This document shows, piece after piece, positions 1 through 9,350 of a stretch of DNA of 64,000 nucleotides. Positions within the stretch are counted from its first letter, which is position 1. Every line of letters begins with the position of its first letter. Below the pieces are notes generated by a model. The model searched no databases. It saw only the letters and a program-made list of their open reading frames with translations, and had not been told where the DNA came from. The position numbers and the translations under genes were made by a program. The DNA lies in assembly GCA_030848705.1 (NCBI GenBank), contig CM061245.1, positions 72,217,564-72,281,563 of the forward strand, in the 5' to 3' direction. Source of the stretch: Heracleum sosnowskyi (Eukaryota; Streptophyta; Magnoliopsida; Apiales; Apiaceae).

Positions 1-485
1 TCTTATTGATGTATGTCAACCATAAAGATCTAAATCAGAATGCAAGCATGCAGAAACGAAGGTAGCTATACTATTTTTAAATTAGCTCAAACTGCAGCCC
101 AGAATGGCTGAAGGCACAAGCTCTGAGCTCAGTACATATACTGAGTAGAGGTAACTGCAAGCAGATAACCTATCAAACCTGTTCCTAGATGATCCCTGTA
201 ATTTATTATTTTGGATGCTTAATTATGCTCTGATCCCTGTTAAAATCTACCAAATGAATTTATTCCAGGTAAATTATACCTTTTATTGAAGTAGAACTTT
301 TCATTCAGTTTTAAAGTTACGCTTTTAAGCTTTCCGCAGAATGGACCAATTATATCATATAAGTACTTGAGCAAGGAAAGGGAAGGAGATTAAATATCTC
401 AGGGGACTAATACATTTTATATATAGAACAATGATAAAGTAACAATCTTATACATTGAATGCATCATAGATCAGTGTAAAGATAC
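1..485 (-). other. Probable last intron of the SnRK2 gene
   Basis: The exon ending at 486 is followed on the minus strand by GTATC, a usable donor. I looked for the next conserved kinase segment (RITIxEIK) on the minus strand and did not find it. The stretch is AT-rich with no other gene signal. Confidence 0.55.
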
Positions 486-2799
486 CTTTGAGGGGTTTGC
501 AACAAAGATTTGGAAGAGAAGGTGTCTACACTCAGCAGATACACGCACATAATCAGGGATGGAGTACTGCACACTCATTATTCTCTGTCAACATAGAAAT
601 CATCAATCATGGTATGATGACAACATTTGTATATGGTTAGAGAAAAAAAATGATTCTTATCTGACAAAACTAGTGTTTCTTACCCCAATTGTTTTGCGGA
701 AATTTCTAGGATCTTCAGGATCCTCAAAAGGGTAGGCTCCCACTAGCATCACATAAAGTGTCACGCCACAGGACCATACATCAGCAATCTAAAACTAGAA
801 AATTATCAGCTGACAATGTACATTTTTATAGAAAAAGAAGAAAAGGAAGTTGAATTTAAGTAAGGGGATGTAACATTATGATCAATATTAGTGCATTGGC
901 TCCTTGTGAACCAATATGAATTAATCGAAGCTATATATGGTGAGTTAGAACCTTTCCGTCATATTCCTTTCGGGAGAGGACCTCTGGGGCAATATAAGCC
1001 GGAGTTCCTACCGTTGATTTGGGTTGGGAGTGCAATAAAGCTGACTGAAAATATATGGTAAAGGCAGAGAAAACATGTAAAATCCTCTAAATTCACCAAG
1101 GTCACAAGTAAATGGCAGTTCATATATGGAAAACAATGTACCATGAAACAAATAATACCTTTGAATAGCCAAAATCACATATTTTAAGGCGTGGAGTTGG
1201 ACTTCCATCCAAGAGTGTGTTTTCAAGTTTTAAGTCTCTGTGACAAATTTCCTACAGTGAAAAACAAATGGATACATAAAAAGTTATATAACAAATATTA
1301 TGAACATGTCATTACAGTACATACCATGGAATGGCAATAGCTGACTCCAGATATAAGCTGCTGAAAGAAAAAGCGTGCCTGTTGTGTATTAAATCATCTT
1401 ACATATGTTAGTACGAGGTTTTGGTTCAAGCAGAAGTTACAGAAAAACTAAACACATAAATCTACCTCATCTTCACTAAATCTACCAGCACTGCATATCT
1501 TAGCAAAAAGCTCACCTCCAGCTGCATATTCCATGACTATGGCTAGTTGTGATGGTGTCAGCAGGACCTGCAGGCAAAGGTATGTTTTTTCATAGGTTGT
1601 CATTATTTTTGTTTCAGGTTCTTTGATGTTCTAGGAAAAGAATCTTGCTTTGCATTCAAATCTGTCAGGATCAGCATGTTACATATAAAAAATATTCTAC
1701 AGTATCCAACTCCTACAGATGTGGTCGTAATGAGTATGTGTGTGTGTGTGTGGGGGGGGGGGGGGATCTTATACCATAAAACTTGACTGCTTTCCAGAAT
1801 GAAATCATTAGCTTACAAAAGGCAGCTACTAGCAATCAAATCTAGAATTCAGACTCTTACTTCCTTGAACCTGACAATGTTTGGATGCGTTAATGATCTG
1901 TGATTGATGATTTCTCTCTGAACATTCTCATCAATCTGAAACAAGTAATACAGATTTAATAAAGAATTAATCTCGATGCCAGAATAACTGAGAAGTCCAT
2001 CAAAATATTTGTTAAAAACCACAAGTGCAGATGAAGAGAAAATTGGAATAATAAATTCAATGCAGATAAAACTATTGTTTTTAATGTGATCTTAGACTTT
2101 ATGTGAACCTTCATAAACACTTAAGCCGAGAGTGAAGACTACAAATCTCAGACATGTATGAAAATACTGCCACTAAACCAAAAGCTTCCTCAATCCAGTC
2201 TTAGTAGTAAGACTATTTTTCATTCTATGAACAAAAATTACAAACTAGGTATGTTCGAGAATGCATGATGTGATGTTTAAAAACAATTTGTTGATATTAA
2301 CCTAGACCAGTCTTCAAATAATTAATGTTTCTCTTAATATAAATCTGATTCTACAGATTGTATATACATCATAATTTCCTCAGACTTATTAGTCATCTCT
2401 GCATTTGAAAATATAATAATTTAGAAACGAAAATGATTGCAAATGGTCAGGTTCAATGCAGTTTCAAGGTTACATAACTTGAAGTAGACTCTAAACAGAG
2501 ACCAGTTTTATTCAACAGAGTAGACCAAAATTATAGAATTGTTACGCTATAGATTCTTCACTTCTAACTCTGCGTAACCGACCCTTCTTTGACCTTATTT
2601 TCAAAATACTTGATATGTTATGTTGTGTTGGGTTCGGTATATAACAACATTCAAACAGGCAAACCTTGTCAACAGGGTCGACAAATCCAACTTAAGACAA
2701 TGAAAAAGTAAAAAATAACAACTCAGAATCAGTCATCCAATCAATAAAAGCTAGAAAGAAAAGGGAAAGCACATGTAAAACAAAGAAGAAGCAATAGAT

Positions 2800-2888
<89 letters not shown>

Positions 2889-3015
2889 TAACATTTTTTC
2901 CTCTATGAATAAACTTGACAGCAAGAAGGTCCTTAGTTTTCCTGTCTCTAACCAATCTTGCCACTCCAAAATTCCCAGAACCAAGTTCTTTCAATGCCTC
3001 ATATTTCTCCTCCAT
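486..3015 (-). CDS. SnRK2: SnRK2-family Ser/Thr protein kinase, 8 exons, C-terminus outside window
   Basis: Minus-strand exons: 2893-3015, 1861-1935, 1466-1567, 1325-1378, 1159-1251, 952-1044, 684-788 and 486-584. All borders are GT/AG and every exon is a whole number of codons (41, 25, 34, 18, 31, 31, 35, 33 aa; 248 aa in total). Seen: glycine loop LGSGNFGVA (residues 11-19), catalytic Lys34 (AVKFI), HRDLKLEN (122-129), DFG (144-146), activation segment HSQPKSTVGTPAY and APE (168-170). Ser159 is at the position of the SnRK2.6 activation-loop serine. Family knowledge: SnRK2 kinases are plant-specific and act in osmotic-stress and ABA signalling in cytosol and nucleus. The N-terminus reads more like the SnRK2.7/2.8 group than SnRK2.6 (inference). 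The last kinase exon and acidic C-terminal domain were not found in 1-485 and should lie left of the window. Exon 8 reads HLLFQIFVANP where relatives usually have HLLSRIFV. The start ATG at 3015 is the first in frame. Confidence 0.93.
1735..1765. repeat. (GT)n followed by a G run in an SnRK2 intron
   Basis: About eight GT units run into about 14 consecutive G. It lies in the intron between the exons at 1466-1567 and 1861-1935. Length polymorphism is expected. Confidence 0.9.
2804..2886. repeat. (AG)n / (CT)n microsatellite in SnRK2 intron 1
   Basis: About 41 uninterrupted AG dinucleotides. On the gene strand this is (CT)n starting only about six bases after the 5' splice site at 2892/2891, so the donor is followed immediately by a long pyrimidine tract. 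Confidence 0.95.
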
Positions 3016-3173
3016 TGCAACTCCTGAATCAGAAAAAATATCAACAACAGATTTTATATATACATGTGGTTTAGTGTGTATAGATAGATATTGGAGGGAG
3101 AGAGACTGTGGCTGTTCTAAGACAAGGGAAGAAAGGAAACAAGAGCAATTTTGAAGTAAAAGGCACGCGTACG

Positions 3174-3182
3174 TTTATAAAA
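3174..3182 (-). promoter_or_regulatory. TATA box of the SnRK2 gene
   Basis: The minus strand reads TTTTATAAA, about 160 bases upstream of the ATG at 3015, leaving room for a 5'UTR of roughly 130 bases. Position and sequence fit a plant core promoter; the start site itself is inferred. Confidence 0.5.
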
Positions 3183-3478
3183 TGGGCGGCTTTACTGTTT
3201 ATAAATCCTTCACTCTAAAGTTAAATATACTAGAAATCTAGAATTGAATGTGTGCCGGTTAAAGCATGCATTATTCGAGGGCGTTAAATATTGATAAATT
3301 TTTAGATTTTAATTTTCTATTTCTTTTCTTATTTCCTTAATTCTTTGAATGAACCTCATGTATATCCCTCATGTACTGCAATTATATTTAATTAATTGTC
3401 TAGTTATATACCTTCAAATACCGGAGATAATTTTATAAAAAAATAATAAGACCTGATATTTTCCTACTATTTAATAAT
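3183..3478. other. Intergenic, upstream of SnRK2
   Basis: AT-rich spacer between the SnRK2 TATA box and the inverted-repeat element. No coding region or repeat family recognised. Confidence 0.5.
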
Positions 3479-4559
3479 TACTTTGGACGTTTTTTCGATT
3501 TGGTCCTGAATAATGTTCTGTAGCAGAATGCACCCTTATGTTTAATTATCGCTTCGATTTGCACCCCTTTGACCAAATTCCGTTAATTTTGACTGTCACC
3601 GTTAATTAGAGCAGGGGTAAAATTGGAAAATATATTCCAGAAACGTGTTCTTCGTGTTCTTGAGAATCAAACTCAAATTTGAAGGCGTTATCGGAATCCG
3701 ATTTCGACACTCTAGTAGTCGAATCGAATCTCTCATCATCCTCTATCCAAATCCATCATCAGAATTCACGTGGGTATGATTTCTCAGTTTTTATTATTTT
3801 TAATTATTTAATTATTTTCGAATTAATTGATTTAATTTGGGGGAATCTTTGTTTTCGATTGTTCTTGATAATTGGTGATATGAATGGATTGTGTGTGTTG
3901 TGATGAATGTTTTGATGATTTTTAATTGATTTTTGGAGCTTGGAATTAAGCAAATCGAAATTTTAGAAGCTCGCCGGAGTTCTTGAGCTTTTGGTCGGAT
4001 TTTTGACTCATTCATTGGTTCTTGTTTATGTTTCCAGCATTAGATAGATCGTAGGAAGAGGAATGAATACATGTAATAATTTGTGAGTGTGGTGTTCGTT
4101 TTTGACTCGTCGGAAAATCGGCCGACCGCCGGCTTCGCGACTTGGCCGGAATCGGTGAGTGTTTTGGCTCACTTCCGAGCCGCTTTGTTGATGTTTTTGT
4201 TGGGGAAATGGTTCGTGTTACGTTCCCCGGTGAAAGCTCGTGTTTTAGACTGATTTGGGCTCGCCGGCGGTGAGGCTATCGGTCGGATTCTGGAATTCTC
4301 CGGTTCCGGTGAGGTTGTTCGTCCGATTCCGGCGAGTTTCTTGATTAAGCCACCGTTTGATCCATTTGGTTAGTAAAGTATTTCATGAATAGTGTTTCTG
4401 GAATATATTTTCCAATTTTACCCCTGCTCTAATTAACGGTGACAGTCAAAATTAACGGAATTTGGTCAAAGGGGTGCAAATCGAAGCGATAATTAAACAT
4501 AAGGGTGCATTCTGCTACAGAACATTATTCAGGACCAAATCGAAAAAACGTCCAAAGTA
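3479..4559. mobile_element. DNA element with 166-bp terminal inverted repeats and gene-like interior (Pack-MULE-like)
   Basis: Arms 3479-3644 and 4394-4559 are both 166 bp and appear to be exact reverse complements by eye. The 749-bp interior is richer in GC than its surroundings. It contains a short open stretch (3679 to about 3775) that ends at a good 5' splice consensus (GTATGA), then intron-like T-rich sequence, then GC-rich coding-like sequence. Long TIRs with a captured gene fragment are the hallmark of Pack-MULEs (known). A 9-bp target duplication was not recognised. The right arm continues into GGGGTGCAAACTGC.., so the true right terminus may lie near 4585 with the left terminus eroded. 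No transposase is present, so it would be non-autonomous. Confidence 0.6.
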
Positions 4560-4754
4560 AAGGGGTGCAAACTGCTATTTACTCTAAAAATAACTAAAAA
4601 CAAAAAACCGACAATTGATTGTGGGTCGTTGCGCATACTAAAAAAATATCACAAATCTATCTGTGCTTGGGTTGGGTGCGGCGTGGCTCCCCCTGCTTGA
4701 CAATTTTGACATGTTTTGTTTTTACAAAATGATTAGTGTTACTGTACATTCAAT

Positions 4755-5773
4755 ATTATTATATAAAGGAGAAGACGGGATCGGTGAGGTGGCGCCTCTA
4801 GAATTGCTCCGTTCTATTTTTCTAATTTTCTCAATTTTTAATTTTAATAATTACAACTTCCTTTATTATTTTCGATTTTGTAGGAAGGAAATTGAAAATT
4901 ACACTTTTATTATTTTAAAACTTGATAGAACTTTCTTTTATTATTTTCAAACTTGATAGAACTTTCTTTAATTTAGAAAATTACAACTTTCTTATTATTT
5001 TCGAATTTGTAGGACTTGATAGAACTTTCTTTGATTTATAAAATTACAACTTCCTTATTATTTTCGAATTTGTAGGCTTCATAGAACTTTCTTTTATTAT
5101 TTTTAAACTTGACAGAACTTTCTTTGATTTAGAAAATTACAACTTCCTTATTATTTTCGAATTTGTAGGTTTGATAGAACTTTCTTTTATTATTTTCAAA
5201 CTTGATAGAACTTTCTTTGATTTAGAAAATTACAAGTTCCTTATTATTTTCGAATTTGTAGGACTTGGTAGAACTTTCTTTGATTTAGAAAATTACAACT
5301 TCCTTATTATTTTCGAATTTGTAGGCTTGATAGAACTTTCTTTTTTATTTTCAAAGTTGATAGAACTTTCTTTGATTTAGAAAATTACAACTTCCTTATT
5401 ATTTTCGAATTTGTAGGACTTGATAGAACTTTCTTTGATTTAGAAAATTACAACTTCCTTATTATTTTCGAATTTGTAGGCTTGATGAAACTTTCTTTTA
5501 TTATTTTCAAACTTGATAGAACTTTCTTTGATTTAGAAAATTACAATTTCCTTATTATTTTCGAATTTGCAGGGTTGATAGAACTTTCTTTTATTATTTT
5601 CAAACTTGATAGAACTTTCTTGATTTAGAAATTTACAACTTCCTTATTATTTTCGAATTTGTAGGACTTGATAGAACTTTCTTTGATTTAGAAAATTACA
5701 ACTTCCTTATTATTTTCGAATTTGTAGGACTTGATAGAACTTTCTTTGATTTAGAAAATTACAAATTCCTTAT
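4755..5773. repeat. AT-rich 63-bp minisatellite, left part
   Basis: Repeats built on CTTGATAGAACTTTCTTTGA followed by TTAGAAAATTACAACTTCC and TTATTATTTTCGAATTTGTA. The full unit is 63 bp, with shorter variants of about 31 bp containing TTTTATTATTTTCAAA, so the 63-mer looks like two diverged half-units. Because 63 is divisible by 3, whole units keep one frame open. The array is interrupted at 5774 by the copia element and resumes at 18910. Together about 2 kb. Confidence 0.9.
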
Positions 5774-6071
5774 TGTTAGGAATATGTTGATTCTTGATGA
5801 TAATTGTAAAAACACTTAGTAGATTTTGTATTAAGTTATTTTGTAACTGTCAACGAAATGGCATGCTTTGCAGTGTTTCGTTAACAGGAAGCTCATCAAC
5901 GGAATGAGTGTTGTAGCAATTGCACTGTACAATACTTCACAGTTTGATATGCATTTGATGTATGTATTAGATAGGTTTCCTAAGTCATGTTGACTAAGTA
6001 CTAGATAGGCAAAATAGGTTGGTTAATTGTAAGTATATCATGCCTTGTAATTTTGCCTAAGTGAAGACATG

Positions 6072-6216
6072 TCAACGGTATGAAGATTACTCTATCAACG
6101 GAACAAGGATACACCATCAACGGAATGAAGTTTACTCATCAACGAAATGAAGTTTACTCATCAACGAAATGGAGAATAAAGCTATCAACGAAACACATCT
6201 CCCTGCTATCAACGAA
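6072..6216. repeat. Seven-copy TCAACGRA motif array in the 5' LTR
   Basis: TCAACG begins at 6072, 6095, 6117, 6139, 6161, 6185 and 6209, so spacing is 22-24 bp. All copies face the same way. Three more lie at about 5849, 5874 (mutated, TTTCGTTAAC) and 5895. The same array sits in the 3' LTR near 18170-18316. Confidence 0.85.
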
Positions 6217-6502
6217 TCATTATTGCTTTTCTGAATAGTTGACAAAGTGATAGTGACAGTTTACTGAACAGATCTAAAGGTGATGTGGAAGTGTACTTTG
6301 CATTGGAAACCATTAAAATGGACATGGGGAATAAGGAAACATCCCAGTTTCCAATTGGGCTCTTGGGAGTGATCATAATAAGCATGAAGACAAAAGCAAG
6401 GATCTCCAAGGACCACTGGACAAAGGGATGAAAAGCAAACTATTGGCGGTTATCTTTAGTGTACTTTAGAGTAGCCAAAAATAGTATTGTAAACTTAGGG
6501 AA

Positions 6503-6509
6503 TATATAA
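6503..6509 (+). promoter_or_regulatory. LTR TATA box, element 1
   Basis: TATATAA within AGGGAATATATAACCAAG. It lies about 290-430 bases downstream of the motif array, and the transcript start would fall about 30 bases further on. Same position in the 3' LTR. Confidence 0.5.
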
Positions 6510-6817
6510 CCAAGTGTAGCAGTTAGAAAGAGTAAGAGAAGAAAAACAAATAGTTTGTATTAGCTATCTTTGAGAGCATTCTTCTCTACAACTCTGTAAC
6601 TGAGCAGCTGTGTACTTTTGTATCACAGATTATTTCCGCAATAAAAACACTTCAGTTGGATCATCAAACAATCCAACTGAATTATTTATATCTTGTGTTT
6701 TTGTTTATTCAGTTCAGTTTTATTTTATCATTGTTTTAAGTTTAAGAAAATATCAAGAATTGTATTCAACCCCCCCCCCCCTTCTACAATTCTGTTAGGT
6801 CATTTGGGAATAACAAT

Positions 6818-6829
6818 TGGTATCAGAGC
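6818..6829 (+). other. Primer-binding site, element 1
   Basis: TGGTATCAGAGC, two bases after the 5' LTR: the standard plant initiator tRNA-Met primer site for reverse transcription. Confidence 0.9.
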
Positions 6830-6878
6830 GAGCTTCTAACATACAAGAAGTTTAAAGATCAAGACCAAAACAGAAACC

Positions 6879-9350
6879 ATGGTGAAGAAGGATGCAGGTG
6901 TGAAGATACCAGTTCTTGATAAGGACAATTACTTTCACTAGAAAGTAAAGATGCATTTACATCTCATGTCTATGGATGAGAGATATGTAGACTGCATTGA
7001 GAAAGGTCCACACGTTCCCATGAAGTTTGCATCTAGAATTGGAGTGCCAGATGATGCTCCTGACGTAGAAATTCCAAAACTTGTCTCAGAATGGACTATT
7101 GAAGATCTTGCAGAAATCCATAAAGATAAGAGAACCATGAACATTCTGTTTAATGGTTTGGAGCAAGAGATGTTTGATAATGTCATAAACTGTACAACCT
7201 CCAAAGAAGTATGGGACACTGTCAGAACACTATGTGAAGGAACTGAGCAAGTAAGGGAGAACAAAATGCAACTCCTTATACAACAATATGAGCACTTTCA
7301 CTTTAAAGCTGGTGAAACCCTAAATGACACGTTTAGTAGGTTTCAAAAGCTTCTGAATGGATTAAAGTTGTATGGGAGAATCTACCAAACTAAGGACTCA
7401 AACCTTAAATTTCTAAGAGCTCTTCCAAAAGAATGGAAGCCTATGACTGTTTCTCTAAGAAACACTCAAGAGTACAAAGATTACACTCTTGAAAGGCTGT
7501 ATGGAACATTGAAGACTTATGAGCTGGAAATGGAGCAAGATGAGGAAATTGAAAAGGTACAGAAGAAGGGTGGATCCATTGCATTGATTGCATCTGTGAA
7601 CCAACTGGAAGATGACACTGAAGAAGCTGCAAAGGCCACAACTAGTCGATCTAGTTGTAGGAGTGATGTTAGCAAGGGTAAAGACAAGATGACAGAAGAA
7701 GAAGAATCAGAACCAGCCAACTTGGATGACTTAGATGAGATTGATGAACACATTGCTTTTCTGTCAAGAAAATTCTCTAAATTCAAGTTCAAAAGAAACT
7801 CAGAAGCAAGGCCACCAAGAAGAGACTTTCAACCTAGCAAAACAAACTGGATTGAAAAGTCTAAATCTAAATGTTTCAATTGTGGAATGCTTGGTCACTT
7901 TGCTGGAGACTGCAGAAAGCCCAAGATTGAGAAGAGCAACAGGAAATTTGAGCCTGTTGATTATAAAAAGAAATACTTTGAACTTCTCAAGCAAAAGGAA
8001 AAGGCTTTCATGTCTCAGGAGTATGATTGGGCTGGTAATGGTGAAGATTCTGATGATGATGTTGAATATGTCAACTTGGCTCTTATGGCTAACAATCATG
8101 AGCAGGAAGCAAGCTCCTCAAGCAACCAGGTAACAATTACTAATCTTTCTGAGCTTTCTAAAGAGGAATGCGATAGTGCAGTAAATGAAATGTCTACTGT
8201 ATTATATAATTTGCGTGTTACTCTTAAATCACTTACCAAAGAGAATTCAAGAATTAAAGAGACTAATTTGCTCTTAAGTGATAGGAATGCAATGTTAGAA
8301 GCACAGCTCATTGAATTTGAGAAAATGAGATGTGTTAGTAGGGATGCTAAGAAGGAACTTGAGAACGTGTTACAAAGGGAAGAAATTCTTAAGACACAAC
8401 TAGAAATAGAACAGAGTGTGATTGCTAAATGGAAAGATGCCAGGAATGTTGCTACCAACATCATTAACGTTCAAGGTATGGAATCTTTCTGTGAACAATC
8501 ATGGAAAAAGAACAAAGAGAAACTAGGGTATGCTTGTGAAGCCTTAGATTCAGAAACAGAGTCAACAAACAACAATGATCATTTGTTGAAGGTTGATATG
8601 TCAACGGAATGCGATGTTCCGTTGACACATGAACCATCAACCGATCAGGGTGTTTCGTTGACAGAGAAAAGAAAAGATGAACTCACTAGACTTAATAATA
8701 AGTATGGTCCTGTCACCAAGAACTTTGTTCAAGGTGAGTCTAGTAAATCAAAGAAAGTTGAGAAGCCTGTTGAGAGAGCTAATGTAGGTCACTTGTCCAA
8801 CAAGCAATTGAAAGATAAAATAGAGAATGTTCAAATTGAGGCTAAGGGAAATAAAAGGAATAACAGGAATGGCAAAGTAGGAATTAACAAACACAACAAT
8901 TACACACCTGATAAATATGCTCCTAGAAAGACTTGTGTCAATTGTGGAAGTGTTAGTCATCTATCTACTAACTGCAAATCTGTTAAGAAAACTGCTAATG
9001 TGAAAATTCCCAAGCCTGCAATGAATAATCTTATGCCTACAATGCCTGTTATGCCTAACATGTTTGCTCCATGTGCACAATTTCAGAATCCATATGCTAA
9101 CATATCATTTGTGCCTAATCCATACATGAATATGTTTAGTATGCCACAAATGCCATGGAATATGAATAATATGTGTGTTCCTTCAAATATGCATGCTGTA
9201 AATGAAAATGTGAGCAACAATCAGAAATCAACACCAAGAGTAAAAGTTGATTTAAATCAATCTGAGCCCAAGGTGAAAAATGATGTAAAAAGAAAAGCAA
9301 AGGCTAACAAAACAGGACCCAAGGAAACTTGGGTACCAAAATCGACTTGA
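6879..9350 (+). CDS. Gag of element 1, with an early TAG stop
   Basis: The frame opens at ATG 6879, just after the PBS, and meets TAG at 6939-6941 (codon 21), at a site where related gags carry Trp. The frame then runs open to TGA at 9350; an ATG at 6951 could restart and gives 799 aa. Domains: copia-type capsid region (roughly residues 30-200 of the 799, with TSKEVWDTVRTLCEG), a CCHC zinc knuckle CFNCGMLGHFAGDC near residue 310, a coiled-coil stretch around 390-500, and a second knuckle-like CVNCGSVSHLSTNC near 660, then a Met/Asn/Pro-rich tail. Gag forms the cytoplasmic particle that packages element RNA. Four motif copies at 8601-8664 interrupt the tail. Pol follows in another frame, overlapping by about 20 bases. 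Confidence 0.9.
8601..8664. repeat. Motif cluster inside gag, element 1
   Basis: TCAACGGAA (8601), TTCCGTTGA (8618), the variant TCAACCGAT (8637) and TTTCGTTGA (8653), in both orientations, within the variable gag tail. Confidence 0.8.

Larger units (their letters stand above)
5774..6815 (+). repeat. 5' LTR of element 1
   Basis: Starts TGTTAGGAATATG and ends GGGAATAACA. It contains about ten copies of the TCAACGRA-type motif, seven of them in a regular array at 6072-6216. A TATA-like box is at 6503-6509, and a run of 12 C near the 3' end is only 7 in the other LTR. Confidence 0.95.

Noticed and set aside
2692..2890. Open frame reading Ser-Leu repeats after the SnRK2 exon 1 sequence
   Set aside because: It is the (CT)n intron microsatellite read through the splice donor; the kinase continues at 1935.
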